Shown: positions 35,466-47,545, counted from the stretch's first letter. The stretch: DNA of 64,000 nucleotides from Tolypeutes matacus (GCA_026826555.1 JAKSZT010054569.1:2153412-2217411), one strand, 5' to 3'. Numbers and translations: made by a program. The notes: generated from the letters alone by a model not told the origin.

Positions 35466-36632
35466 TATGGTACCATCTGGGCCTCCCGGTCTGACCTCCT
35501 TTTCTCTCAATCTAGTATATAGGCCCTGGGATAAAACCCATGTCTTTTGCCACAAATCTCTAAAAACCATGCAATTCAAAGCTGTCAGGGTGCTGCCAGG
35601 GCTTCCGCTCCCTGCTCCTGCCTCCGATTCCTTTGAGACCTCTGTGGAGCATGGCTGGGTCACTCTCCTTTAGCGTGCGAATCCCTTGCAGGGCGAGGAC
35701 TGCCCCAGCCTCTTTCTCTTTGGTGTCACGCTCTCCTATTGGCTCTGCATGTGGATTTCCTTCTACTAATTTTCTAGCTTCTTTCCTGCTCTCCCTAGCA
35801 GGCAGCTTCCCATTACAATGCTCCTCTCTGTTGGAATTATGTCCATTCCACGCCACACGCTTTTGAGGGTCTGGGAGCTGCATGTCTTTATCTTTGGAGT
35901 CTCCCTAACAATCAGCCATCCATAAAAATGCCTTCCTCAAGTCTTTTCATCCCAAGGCTGACTGAACCCTTGATCCGCAGATGAGGATAGTGAAGAAGCC
36001 TTGGCTAGAAATTCTGGGATGTCTGATAATCATTGTTGCCTCCGTCTGCCCATTTCAGAGCCTGAAACTCCAATGTACCTGGAAAAGTAACTTTTGTATC
36101 TGGTCTTATTGCCAGAATGTTCATATTTCTGACTACAACAGCTTCTCAGTATCGGCAAATTTAATAGTCATGGTTTCTACTATTTGCGAGTGACCCCAGA
36201 TTCTATGGTATATAATAAATGGTCATTTTGCTGAGAAAAAAAGCTGGAAATCTCACACTATTAGGCTGGATATGGTTGCAAGGCACATAGATGGTGAATG
36301 ATTTCTTATTTTCTGCCTAAGGTGGCAGTGCATTTTGTGAAGGTAATGATGTGCTACAGCATTTTCATGAATGTGGGGATTCCAGAAGTGTCTGGATGCA
36401 TCTGCACAAACATCAAGGATTCACTCTGTGTGCAAAGCCTTGGGCAAAGTGACACCTCTCCTCCACTCCCACTGCTGAGGATGAGCAATTAGCAGGGAAT
36501 TGACTTCACCTCCCCACGAAACCTTTACAGGTCATTGACGGAACCTCCCTAGACCTCAGAAGCACTCTCATACACAATGATAGGTGATATGGGTAGTATT
36601 ACCCAATTAGCCCATATTTCATTTACCTGCTC

Positions 36633-36635
<3 letters not shown>
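35466..36635. other. Unassigned intronic sequence
   Basis: Nothing recognised. Confidence 0.4.

Positions 36636-36677
<42 letters not shown>
36636..36677. repeat. Poly(T) run of 42
   Basis: 42 uninterrupted T, with no visible target duplication and no retroelement body on either side. Confidence 0.95.
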
Positions 36678-36680
<3 letters not shown>

Positions 36681-36989
36681 GCAAAGTCCCCACTGTTTCT
36701 CTTGGGCTGGATTGATGCAGGGCAAATTGTCCTGATGAAAATGGAAACCACTGGTTTGCACTTGGAAGAGCTGGAGAATTGGGGAAATATTTTCACTTTC
36801 TATCCAGAGGTTTAATGTTGTTTAAACACTGTCTGAGGCTGGCCAACCTCAATCTAATATAATCTTCATTCAGCAGGCTTGAAGGTGTAGTTTCTTTTAC
36901 ACCTGTTGCCAGCAGCCATCATGTCCCAGCGGTGCCTGGGATCTCCAATGACAGACCAGGAGAATCTTGGGGAGATAGACTGTCACTTG

Positions 36990-37270
36990 CAGAAAAAGGG
37001 TCCATTATCTTGGAAGCCACTCCTGAAGTCACTGCTGAAAGCAATTATGCCCAAACTTTCGAAGGCTCCTCCCGCCACTGTGATTGAAGGGGCAAGGGAG
37101 GGAGCCAAGCAGTTTTGGGTGGCAAGTGTCATCAGTCATGATGAGCCACTAATTCTGATGAGACTTCTGATAAGACTGTGTTATGATGACAGATGAGGTC
37201 ACGTACTGCAGTTAACTCAGTCATTTGTAATGATTACTTTTTTGGCCATTCAATAACCAACCTGTGACAT
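36990..37270. promoter_or_regulatory. Candidate conserved noncoding element
   Basis: Repeat-free, with a cluster of cAMP/AP-1-like words (tgatgacagatgaggtcacg, actcagtcat) and ATTA cores at about 37150-37240. Untested. Confidence 0.25.
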
Positions 37271-38945
37271 TATTTTCTGAATTTCCCAGAGGAGAGAAAG
37301 TAGCACCTGTTCTCTGGTGAAGCATCACAGCAATTATAAATGCTGGAAGGGAACTTTCTATGGCCTCATGGGCTCCTCCTTTAAGACCCACCCACCCGAC
37401 ACACCCACTTTGGACAGTGTTGGATGCACCTGCTCTTTTCCTGACTCTTACTTCCCACAGAATAAGGTCCAGGATCCTTCCGTGGCTGACATCTTTATTA
37501 CAGTCTGGAGATGTTCCCAGGACAAGATGTGGGGTGATGGTGTACTCCATCACTTCTCTCTATGTGACAGTGGTCACATCTGTCGGCCCAGAGCTTCCTT
37601 CCCCAGCCGTGGTCATCGTGGATGGCTAACATCTGTGCAGAGGCACTGAAATAGTGAGGCCTCTGGGCCAGTTCCTTCCAATTGTGGGCAGCCTTTTCTT
37701 TTCTCCCCAGGGAGCCATACACATATTGTCATGTTCTGCACATGTCACAATGTGGAAAAGTGCAGGAAGCACTTACTTAACCACTCTGATTTTCAGTTTT
37801 CCCTTCTGTAAGTTGGAATGTGTTTTATTTTTATCTTTTTCCTTCTTATCTTACATGCCTTTTGTGAGAATCAATTCCTTGAATGCACATGAAGAGACTT
37901 TAAGAGCTCCCATACTTTAGTGGGGTTTATTACTGACCGCAGAGACTTAGAACTCTGTCTCCAATTTACCCTTTTTGAGATAAGTTCCACTTTTTTATCC
38001 CTCCCAAGTCAGAAAACCAAGATGTAGCACCTACCATTTAGGGTCAAGTGCTGACATAATACATTTTCCAGAGCCTTTGCAGCTCATGACAGCTTCTCCC
38101 AGGCACTCGACAGAGCAGAAGGTCCTCACTCCGCTACCTGCTGATGCTAAGGATGCACACAATAATGTATGGGCCCCACCACTGGCCTCGCACTCCTGTC
38201 CCAGCTGTCTTCCAAATCTACACAAACCTGCTAAAGACCGGCCTATGAGCTTGTGCTGCCTTCCACTGCAGACTCGTGCCACGAATTGAGAGCTTCTCAA
38301 GTTCCCATGGTTTCAGCATCCTTGCCCCAGGGTATGAGTTGCAGGCACCCCAGGTGGTTCCGGAAGATGACTTCTCTTCTCTCCAGCCCCACAGACAGAG
38401 ACCTCATGATCAGAGAGGAGCTCTCCCCTGCCCTTCTCCTCAACAGGCATTGGAGCCAAATGCTATCTTGTTAAGTATGTGAAAAGCAGGCCACAAAATA
38501 ATACAGCATTAAATGTTGACCCTGGTTTTCTGGATGGTATGGATTTTATTTTTTTCTTTAGAGCTTCCTGATGTTTTCTCATCTCCTATAGTGAACCTGA
38601 AAGAGCATTTTAAATGATGTTTTTAAGATAGGAACTCAAAATGTGCTGCAAGAAGGGCAAATAACAGCTCAGACATTCCTTCACACTTGCTGGCTCCAAA
38701 TTACTGGCTCTCCTCTCAGAGCTTGGAGGGGGTGGAAGCCAGGAGGGAGGAGAAGGAGGCGGCAGTGTGGGCCATTGACTTTCCTCTTTGCAGACATTGC
38801 TATGGCAGCTAACTCCAGGGCTCTAGGCTGTACGGTGGCAGCGTGACTTTCATGTTTTCCCCAAGGTGTTTTATGGCCTTTTTACAGTAGTGCTTTAAAT
38901 AACTTCCTCTTGGTAACTTCCGAATAGTGAAAAATGTCAGATGAT
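37271..38945. other. Unassigned intronic sequence
   Basis: No confident repeat. A short antisense MIR scrap may lie at about 38025-38110. Confidence 0.35.
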
Positions 38946-38949
38946 TCAT

Positions 38950-39095
38950 TTCTCCCTCTGCACTTTCCTTCTCTTCTTTGTTTCTTCTCCATGCCTTACT
39001 GTTAGTCTCCTCACTGTCTCCTCCTTCACCTTCCTCCCCTTTCTTTTCTCCCTCTTCCTATTGTTCCTCTCCCTCTTCTCTTCCCTTCACCTAAT
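38950..39095. repeat. Pyrimidine-rich tract
   Basis: About 145 bases are mostly C and T, without a fixed unit. Confidence 0.85.
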
Positions 39096-39540
39096 TTTCA
39101 AAGCAAAATAAAATATGGTGTTGGGAAGAAAGGGTTCAGTCATGTTCACCTGGGCTGTGGTGAGGAGAACACAAATATGTACAGGTTTATCTTTGGAGGC
39201 TAAAGGACTGCAAGTGGGAGTCCAGGGGCGGTTTTCATCCCTTCACTTTTCTAGAGGATAATTCCGTTTTCAGATGACTGATGTTCCTAAGGAATGCCCC
39301 GCCCCCTTCGTAAGGCTGCCCTGTCTGGTCAGTCGTCCTCCTTCCTTTTCTCTTACATTGGGCATGTGGGCCAAGCCTCCCACAGGGTGAGGCCTGGGAT
39401 TCAAGGACCAGGCCACAGCCTTTCACCTTGGTGTCTGGTTGTGTGGCTGGACTTCCAGGGTCTAATCCCTGGGGCTTTCCTCCTCAGCACATCCCCTATT
39501 AGGCCACCAGGTCTCTGGGCAAATTTCACCAGAAATTTCA

Positions 39541-39870
39541 AGCATCCTTCCCTTGAACTGGCCAAGGCCCCCGTCTCCAGGTGGTAGGCTTCAGGGCTTG
39601 TAGGGTTGCTGTGGAAACAATGCTGGCTGAACTGGTGGTCCTGAAGAGCCAACTGCCCCCACCGAAGGTGTGTTTTTAGGTCACCTTCCTGGTCGACCTG
39701 AAGGGAGTCCTTCAGACTCAGAGAATGCTGCAGACACCTGCAAGCAGAGGGATCTCTTTCTGCTGTGTTTAATGCAATGTCCTTGTTCTCCAGGGGAATC
39801 AACATCATCTCCAAGAGGTTCTGTGTTGGAGAAGGGACATTTCTGGTTGGTCTGTACCTCAGCATTCCCC
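39541..39870 (+). repeat. Local duplication A, copy 1
   Basis: Shares with 41551-41880 the blocks 'cctgaagagcc', 'tcaccttcctggt', 'gagaatgct' and 'ttctgtgt' at a nearly constant offset of 2010 bases. Unit family unknown. Confidence 0.8.
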
Positions 39871-39938
39871 TAACACAGCAGCTTTCTCAGTGGGGAATAA
39901 GGAGCAGATGCTCCCAACTGGGACAGATTTGGGCTCGC

Positions 39939-40080
39939 AAAATACTGGGTTCTTCCTTAGTTTCTTTGTCATCCCAGAGTATCGCACAGAGCAGTGATTT
40001 ACAGAATTAAAGAGCGAAAAGACATCTCTCCATGTTTGTTCTTACCCCTTCTTCCTTTTTCACTACCTTCTTATGTGGTT
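39939..40080 (+). repeat. Local duplication B, copy 1
   Basis: 142 bases that match 40620-40761 at roughly 80% by eye, from 'aaaatactgg' to 'accttcttatgtggtt', with no length change. Confidence 0.85.
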
Positions 40081-40089
40081 GCCATCTTT

Positions 40090-40445
40090 GGCCTCTCTTT
40101 ACCTTACTCCCTTTAACTAGTTAACTTTACTCACCCCCTTTAAGGCCTCAAACTCGGCCTCAATTTCTCAGACAATCTTCCCCTGGCTTAATGATGAAGT
40201 CCAATTCCTCTACTATACATTTTCATAGAGCTGTGGTTCTCTCCTTCACAACACATCCCAACATTGAGGCGGTGAATGTTTGTGAGGTTTTCAGACAGCC
40301 GCCTGCCACCACACCAAACTCCAAGCACCTTAGACTATAAACGTTAGGAGGGTAGTGTTTCATTCTGCTCACTACTGCATATCAACTGCCAAGGAGGAGC
40401 TTGGCACATAGGAGACGCTCAATAAATATTAATGGAATGAATGAA
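40090..40445 (+). mobile_element. L2 LINE 3' end
   Basis: 'gaagtccaattcctctac', 'ctataaacgttaggagggta', 'gagcttggcacataggagac' and 'gctcaataaatattaatgg' with a gaatgaatgaa end. Confidence 0.8.
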
Positions 40446-40447
40446 TT

Positions 40448-40625
40448 AATCTTGGCTCCATTCTTTTGGCTCTGGGTTCTTGGGCAAGTTACTTATCCCC
40501 TCCGGACCTCAGTTTCCTCACTGGAAAATGGGGATACTAATCTTCCATTCAGAACATTGTGGGACTTAAATGGGACAATGGTTGTCAAGTACCTCATATA
40601 GGGCCTGGCATACACTCCAAAAATA
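40448..40625 (+). mobile_element. MIR SINE
   Basis: 'gggttcttgggcaagttact', 'ggacctcagtttcctcactg' and 'gggcctggcatacactcc'. Confidence 0.88.
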
Positions 40626-40761
40626 CTGGTTTCTTCCTTACTTTCTTTTCCTTCCCAGAGTATTGTACAAAGCAGTTGCTTTAAAGGTTTAAAGAGCCAA
40701 AGACATGTCTCCCTATTTGTTCCTTCCACTCTTGCCTTCTTTACTACCTTCTTATGTGGTT
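40620..40761 (+). repeat. Local duplication B, copy 2
   Basis: Second copy of the 142-base block at 39939-40080, offset about 681 bases. It directly follows the 3' end of a MIR, which copy 1 does not. Confidence 0.85.
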
Positions 40762-40940
40762 GGGTGAGTCACAGAATACAGTGTCAGAAGAGCAGATTCC
40801 TGACTTCACTAACAAGGTGACCTCAGGTAAAACATTGGCCCTTCCTCTGCTTCATCTTCCTCATATATATGAGCGGAAGATGTGGCTAAATGGTTTTCAC
40901 AGTCCCTGTGGACTCTCACTCTCTGAATCTCCGCATAAGG
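40762..40940 (+). mobile_element. MIR SINE, diverged
   Basis: 'caaggtgacctcaggtaaaa', 'cctctgcttcatcttcctca' and 'aatggttttcacagtccctg'. Confidence 0.5.
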
Positions 40941-41084
40941 GTGAAGAATGACATTGCCTACTCTTGATCAAGTTCAAGATGAATGGCAGCAAAAAGGTAA
41001 TGCAGCATCAAAATAGGGAGAATCAGAGCAGGCTATTGGCCCATCTAGTTTAATATGGGCTGCATAATACAGGTGAAGAATGTT

Positions 41085-41345
41085 TTAAAATGGATCATCA
41101 TGACAAAACTCCTTAGTAACAGCGCAAGGATTTCTAGTGGATCTTTCTTCCAAAGAGACTGAAGGGCTTTGTATATACTGTCTCATTAATTCTCTGAGCA
41201 TCTCTAAAGTTGGATGGAAAGCATGAAGAGTTCTGTTTTATATGCAGAGAAACGAAACATCAGAAAGGTTAAGTAGCTTGCCCAAGGTCACACAGAAACA
41301 TTCTTGTTCCCAGAAACCCAGGTCTTGGTCTAGCATGCAGGCCCG
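41085..41345 (-). mobile_element. MIR SINE
   Basis: 'gctttgtatatactgtctca', 'cagagaaacgaaacatcaga', 'gtagcttgcccaaggtcaca' and 'caggtcttggtctagcatgc'. Confidence 0.85.
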
Positions 41346-41550
41346 TTAGAGCATTTTGCTTCCACTCTCTGGAAATGAGTCCAGCCATGGGTAAAAGGTC
41401 TTTGTTTTGAGCTGTGTGGTATTTGGACGTGTGGCTTCCTGGAGGATAGTCTCTTTGCCCTTAAAAGAGAGAAGTGACAAATAGCTAAAGAGGCATTTAA
41501 GGGGCCAGAAGTTGGTAGAAAGAGTTCTGATCTCTCCCTCCCTCCACCCT

Positions 41551-41880
41551 AAGCATCCTTCCCCTAGAGCCAGCCAAGGCCCCATGTCAAGGGCCCAGAC
41601 ATTAGACCTAGTGGTATTGCCATAGAGATAGTGTTGACTGAGCCTGAGGTCCTGAAGAGCCTGCTGCCTTGACTGGAGGTGGCTGTGTGTAGATCATCTT
41701 CCTGGTTGACCTGAAGGAAGTCTGTCACCCCCAGTTAGAGAATGCTACAGACATATGCAAGTGGAGCTCTCTCTTTCTGCTTAATTCAATATCCCTGTTC
41801 TCTAGGGGAGTCCACATCATCTCCACGAGGTTCTGTGTCAGAGAGGGGCATTGCTGGTAGGTTCATACCTCAGTGTTCCT
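41551..41880 (+). repeat. Local duplication A, copy 2
   Basis: Second copy of the block at 39541-39870. See the first copy for the shared words. Confidence 0.8.
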
Positions 41881-41889
41881 CAGTTGTTT

Positions 41890-42060
41890 GTCCTGTTCCT
41901 TACCTCCCTAGCTATGCAACCTTGGGTAGGGCAATTGTGTTTTCTGAGCCCCAATCTTTTCTTCTGTAAAGGTGGTTAACTAACAAGATTGTTGTGAAGA
42001 TTACAAGTGTTGATGGCTCTGAAAGCCATCAGTGAGCTATGGATCATGGTGTTACTCTTC
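41890..42060 (+). mobile_element. MIR SINE
   Basis: 'ctagctatgcaaccttgggt', 'ctgagccccaatcttttctt' and 'agattgttgtgaagattaca'. Confidence 0.8.
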
Positions 42061-43370
42061 TATACTCTCTCATCTTGAGAAAGTAGGCCATGTCTTCCCC
42101 CAGGGCACTGTGTAATCTCAGGGGTCACCCGGGTAACTGTGGCTTCACAACTTGAAACATCAGGTCCAGAGAAGAACCAGCTGTCCCTGGGAAGTTTGCA
42201 GCCTCATGTCCAAAATACTCAGAGACTACTGGGTCTGCTGGTGGGTGATTGTCTCTGTATGCACTCCCTCACTCCAAAAGAGAATGGCCTTTTGTTGTTA
42301 GACTTGGTTCTCCAGGCTGCTCAGGCTCTGTGTCACTTTCAGGACATTAATTATTTAGTGCCTGGTAAAGCTCGCTGAGATCACAAGATGAAAGGCCTGT
42401 TGGCAGTTCAAATTCTTTATTTTGGTTATTATTCTAGTCAACATATTTTGAGGGGAGAAAATAGGCTCGAGATCACAGTGAAATAAATTTCATAAGGAGT
42501 AGAGTACAAGCAAGCCACAGAAATAGACCCAAAACAGATAGTCATGTTGACCTGCTAATGGAAGTGTTGAGGCTGCATGGGGATAGAGGTGGGAGAATGA
42601 AGGGGTTGGGAGAGTATTAAGAATAAGATTGCCTGGAGACTAAGCCCGTTTGCACCCATTGCTCTCTTGGATTAGTACAAATGCCCTTTCATCTTCTGCA
42701 GCCCCATAGCTTGCTACCACAGGACAGTCAGTCCACCCTGCAAGCAGAGCCTGTGGCAAGTAGGCAGGACCAGTACTGAAGCCGGGATTCCATGGCAAGG
42801 GAAGACACTTTCAGGGCTCATAGTCCACAGGAATAGCTTGCTTGGGGGCACTGAGGCCATCTCTAGGTAGGTTAAAATGTAGTGATGGATTTATCCAAGA
42901 GAGACACAAATTCTGAAGGGGAGACATCAGAGCTCACATTCCCTTCATTCATTATCTGGCTCTGGCCATGAAATATGTGAGTTACTGGTGGCCTCCACAG
43001 ACATGGTATCTATCCCAAATGACAGGGTAGGTCTATGCCTGACCCTATAAGAATGTTCTACATGAAACTGAACAACAGTCTCATGGAAAGTCTTTCTTAA
43101 TTTCTTCTAAGTCCATATGCCAAAAATATTTCAGCATAAGTAGTAACCCGAAGCTTGAGATTTATGAGTGAAGTTAATATACTATTATGAACCACCAAGG
43201 GTAGCCTGAAAACCATTTTTGATGATTTGCCAAAATGCCACTCTCCTAAGTGGCAATAAGCCAGAAGTGGTTAAGAAGTGGATGGCCCAGCCCAGTTCAG
43301 GTTCTGTTTGGGCCCATTCTGAATCCCAGCTCAAGAGCTTTGACTGGGATCTGGCTTGAAATGACAATGG
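42061..43370. other. Unassigned intronic sequence
   Basis: No repeat or exon was recognised. Confidence 0.4.
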
Positions 43371-43560
43371 ATCTGCAGGGAGGAGGCATTTGGGTTAGGC
43401 CTTTAAAAAAAGTGTGAGGTTTAGAATTAGGGATGGGGTAGGTAAGAACATTCTAGGCAGAGATTAGCTTGGACAAAGGTTTGGGGACCATACAATGTGA
43501 AAGGGATCTGAGTGGGAAGTAAAGCTGAGAAAGTAAATATTGGCCAGATTGTGAGGCCTT
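43370..43560 (-). mobile_element. L2 LINE fragment
   Basis: 'gaacattctaggcagagatt' and 'gcttggacaaaggtttgggg' fit antisense L2. Confidence 0.55.
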
Positions 43561-43589
43561 CAAATGTACACAGTTTAGCAATTCCTGCT

Positions 43590-43695
43590 GTGACCTGTTG
43601 TGATTCCCGTTTTAATGTGTCTCCAGTATATACTGCAGGTAGCCAACTCCCCAAGGGCAGGGACCCTGCTAACAATTTCCTTTGTATTACCCTCC
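43590..43695 (+). mobile_element. L2 LINE 3' fragment
   Basis: 'ccaactccccaagggcaggg' and 'accctgctaacaatttcctt' fit the sense L2 end, facing the antisense fragment just upstream. Confidence 0.45.
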
Positions 43696-44379
43696 ATCTT
43701 CCTTAAAGCCTGTGCCGTGGGAATCGGTGCCTGGATTTCTTGACTGAGAAGTGTTTTCCATCCTTGAGATGGTTGACTCTGTAGTTAGCCACAGGTCCTT
43801 TTGAGTTTGGCAAGAAGCAAGAAACGTGTTGCAATTATGACTTTCAACTGTACAAGCGAATATTATAGGAGATACTAATTTTTGCTTCAGGACTTGAGCC
43901 AAGAGAGAACACAGACAATCGTAGAAGGCTGGGAGTGGGGGTTAGAGAAAGGTGAAGTAGAGCAGGGGCTGTTTAATTCCATTCAGATTCCTCCCTGGAT
44001 CTCTCTGACTGAATGAGCCATCTGGAAAGAAATGTGAAAGCAAACTGTGGAGAACCAAATGTGAGCGAACCAGAGGGACCTTAGAGAACAGCTAGCTCAA
44101 CCCCTTCATTTCTCAGGCCCACCCAAAGCGTGCGGAAGTCTGTGTGCTGAGGACGATGTTTTCCCTCCCTAAAGGGCACATCTGTGAGCTCTCTCTTTCA
44201 TGTCTCTGAAAATCCCATCTCTGGTTTTCAGACTAAATTAGCCTATTACAACTCCAGCATCACTGCTACACCCAGCAGTCATGTAAATTCACTGAGAACA
44301 TGCCTCTTTGACTGAACAGGTGCGTGCTCAGCCCAGTGCATATGGAAACCGTTTCCCTCTGGCTGCCAGTCTCCAATGG

Positions 44380-44740
44380 GGGCCTGCCTGTGAGCCCACC
44401 CTGCAGGGCCCGTTCACCACCGCTTGACATCCGGACAACTATTTGGTCACATTAAGCTTTGCTTTGTGTGACACAAAATCATTGTAAAATAATGCATTAT
44501 TAAATATGTTTTCAAATAAGGGGGAAAAAAACTAGCAGGCTGTCACTGATTGTTTTATTGTTGGAAGGAAAATAAATAAGTAAACCGTGTACAAGACAAG
44601 GCAGGAGCAGTTCTGAGGCGTGTTTAGGAGAGAAGCATTTGTTACATTTTTTTGATGAAGGCTTGTAGAACGTGTTTGCCAGTGAATCCAGGGCATCCAT
44701 GCAAATAACCATTGCACACACATAACTCTTTATTATTTCT
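44380..44740. promoter_or_regulatory. Candidate conserved noncoding element
   Basis: Repeat-free, AT-rich, with an ATGCAAAT octamer at 44699-44706, a palindromic aataatgcattatt at about 44490 and several homeodomain-type cores. Function inferred from texture only. Confidence 0.3.
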
Positions 44741-45039
44741 TATGCCACAAGTGTGATATAGTCACTATATTATGCACATCCGCTTAGGATTCACAGTGAG
44801 AGACACCGTGAAACATGTACAAATAATAGAACTAGAAACTGAGATATTGCCAATGGCTGAAATTTTGGACAGTTGGCAAAGTCAATAATTAATTAGTGAA
44901 TAATAGAGCAGAGGCTCTTTGGGGGCACTTTTTATTTCTGGACATTGAACTTATTGCTACAAGATCCCCTGGATATAGGAAAAGAATCAGGAGTCCCATT
45001 CATTGAAGGCCCTAAAACAGAAATGGAAGCAGGAAACTT

Positions 45040-45235
45040 CCAAATGTTATGACTGATATTCAGAGTACATCACACACACATGATCTCATCTGGTCCTGAT
45101 AAAACCCTGAGAGTTGGTAGAGTATGTGTTATTCTTACCCAACCTTCTCAAAAAATTGAGGTTCTGCAGAATGTGATTAGCCTGAAGTTATACAGCTAAT
45201 AAGCGCCAGAGCTAAAAACATTCTCCATGGCCCTG
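45040..45235 (-). mobile_element. MIR SINE
   Basis: 'catgatctcatctggtcctg', 'ttgaggttctgcagaatgtg' and 'gttatacagctaataagcgc'. Confidence 0.8.
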
Positions 45236-46221
45236 GCTTTGTCTGTTTGACAAATATTTATTAAATGTTTACTATGTACCATGCATGGGGACATAGCAGT
45301 GACCAGTGCAGGAGGTGTGCAATAATCAAATAATATATAAATATGTACTTACATATACACATGCATGTATGTGCTAAGAAGAAATATAAGGCAGGATAAG
45401 AGGGGCTGATGGACAATTCTATTTCTGACGAGGTGGTAAGGGAAGTTTTTTCTGAGAGGTGATATTTGGGCAGAGACCTGGATGGAGGGGAGGGAGTGAC
45501 CATATGCCTCTGGGGGTAAGGAGAACGTTCCATGTGGAGAGAGCGGTATGTGTGAAGATGCTGCGGTGAGAGTATGCTCTGGCAAGTTCAGGAAGAGCAA
45601 GGAGGCCTGTGTGGCTGAAGCTGAGGGAAAAATGGTTAGGTATGAGGTCAGAGAGATAACCTGGGTCCAGATCAGGTAGAATGTTCAAGGGCTCGGACAT
45701 GGCAAGGCACTTGACAGCCGTCTCGGTGCTAAAGGCTCAGCCTAGCTGCTATGTGGAGAACAGACTGATGGGGAACAGTAGAAGCAGGAAGACCAGTGGG
45801 AGCTAATTATGGTTGTCAAGATGAGAGGTGATGGAAGAAAAGGTGAGAAGGGGAAATAGATCAGGTGGAGCCCATAAAATTTGTTGATGAATTGATGTGG
45901 GGTGTGAAGAAAAAGAAAGAAGTCAGGGATAAGTCCTTGGCTTTTCGCCCAAGCAACTGGATAAATATTGTTATCACTTCCTGAAATGTGGCACACTTCA
46001 GGTTTAGGTAGAGGGAAGTCAAGTATTAAGTCTGAGTGCCTATTAGGCAATAAAATGCAGATTTCAAACAAGCAGTTGGATAGATAGTCTTATATTCTCA
46101 GGAGAGGTTGGGCCTAGAGATACACATTTAACAACATTGGTATATAGAAAGTATTTAAAGCTATAAAAGTGGAGGAAATCAATTAGGGAGTGAGTTTAGA
46201 TGGAGGAGAGACTAAGTCTAA

Positions 46222-46790
46222 GCTTCCCAACTTTTAACAATTGTAGAAAAATAAAGGACTCCCCAGAGTTAAAAACAAACAAACAAACAAACAAACAAAA
46301 AAAAACCCTAAGCTTATTTACATGTCAGGCAAGGGAACATCAGTGAAGAAATTCACTGAGTAGTTCTCTAAGGAAGAAAGTCAGAGTTTTTTTAAGCCTT
46401 AGGGAGGGGTTTACATGGTGGTTAGGCTCATGCAGAATTGACAATGGCACTTTGGATAGAATAGAATGAGCTCAAATACCTGTACATGCTTGGTTAAAAC
46501 AAGTTCCCTTCTTCACTGGTCAGGAAAGAGTCTTCAGTTAGGTTCAATAAGGGTCTCGTGTCCTGGGACCACTTGAAATTCATGGCCACTGATCATCTTC
46601 ACCTGGCTAGAACCTCTGTGATGAAACACAGGAGTCAGTTGTGAAATCTCCTAGGCAAGTTTCTGCTGTTAAGTGGAGACTTTTCCCTTTGTACAGTCTG
46701 GAAAATTGGGAGGCTCAGCAATGAAGAGAAAAGAGGACCTGCTACCAGCCTAAGAGGCTTCCAAGGACTGTATAGGAACCAAAAGGTGAG
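46222..46790. other. Unassigned block inside the long L2
   Basis: Sequence between two L2-matching parts does not fit L2. It begins near an (AAAC)n run at 46273-46306. A short repeated word ctaagctt at about 46217 and 46308 is too weak to call a target duplication. Confidence 0.5.
46273..46306. repeat. (AAAC)n microsatellite
   Basis: Seven or so aaac units ending in an A run. Confidence 0.9.
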
Positions 46791-47545
46791 GAAAGTTTCC
46801 AAGAAGCGGGAGGGATCAGCTGGGTGGACCCCTGCTGATCTCGTAACATAAGGATGGAGACTTGTCCATTGTATCTGCAACTTGGGCGTCATTAGTGACC
46901 TTGAGAAGTATGGTTCCAACGGAACAGTAAAGACAGTCCTGATTTTACTGAGTTTTAAGAGGAAGTGGGAGGTGAGAAAGTAGAGACAGGAGCACAGACA
47001 AGTCCTTTAAGAGATTTTGCTGTAAAGGAGAGAAGAATGGGACAATGTCAGGAGAAGAATGGGGAGTTCAAGGAAGCCTTTGTTTTTAAGATGGGATGCT
47101 GCAGATGAAAAATTGTTGAGAGAAAAAGGGAACAATTTTAAGAGCAAATTCCTTGAGAGGGGATGAGATTAGCATCTAAATAGAGAGGCTGGCACTACCT
47201 AAGTCTATGGAGGGCTCATGCATTACAATAGGAGAGCAGTAGAGAGGTACTGCTACCTGTAAGTCCATACATTGGCTTTTATTTTCTCAATGAAACAAGA
47301 AACAAGGTCATTAGCTGAGAATGTGGCAGAATGCTGGGTAATGGAGGTTTGAGGAGTAGGAGAAAGTGTGCAGTAGTTCTGCTGGAGAGGGGGAGGGTGA
47401 ATTGAGCAGTTGGGAAATGCAGTAAAATAGCTGGGCAGTCTTGAGGTCCCCTTGAGGTTTGTGGTCATGAATTTAAAGTGAGACTTGTCAGCATTGTTGG
47501 TACTTTTTCCCCAGCCACATTCAACTACTAAAGTAGAAAAGGCAG

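Larger units (their letters stand above)
45245..47545 (-). mobile_element. Long L2 LINE relic, about 2.3 kb with one interruption
   Basis: The plus strand follows antisense L2 from its 3' terminus ('tttactatgtaccatgcatg') through the ORF2 C-terminus ('aggtatgaggtcagagagat', 'gattgatgtggggtgtgaa' type blocks near 45890, 'agtccttggcttttcgccc', 'ctattaggcaataaaatgc', 'gagtgagtttagatggagga') and onward into the reverse-transcriptase region ('gtcattagtgaccttgagaa', 'agattttgctgtaaaggaga', 'tgaatttaaagtgagacttg'). Most L2 copies in mammals are a few hundred bases. The reading frame is destroyed, with pieces such as 45419-45700 still open. Confidence 0.88.

Noticed and set aside
36636..36677. 42-T run as a second tail-only retroinsertion
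   Set aside because: No target duplication on the flanks, unlike 8585-8644.
39401..39865. 154-codon antisense open frame
   Set aside because: It covers local duplication A. The second copy at 41551-41880 does not keep the frame, there is no known domain, and composition is not protein-like.
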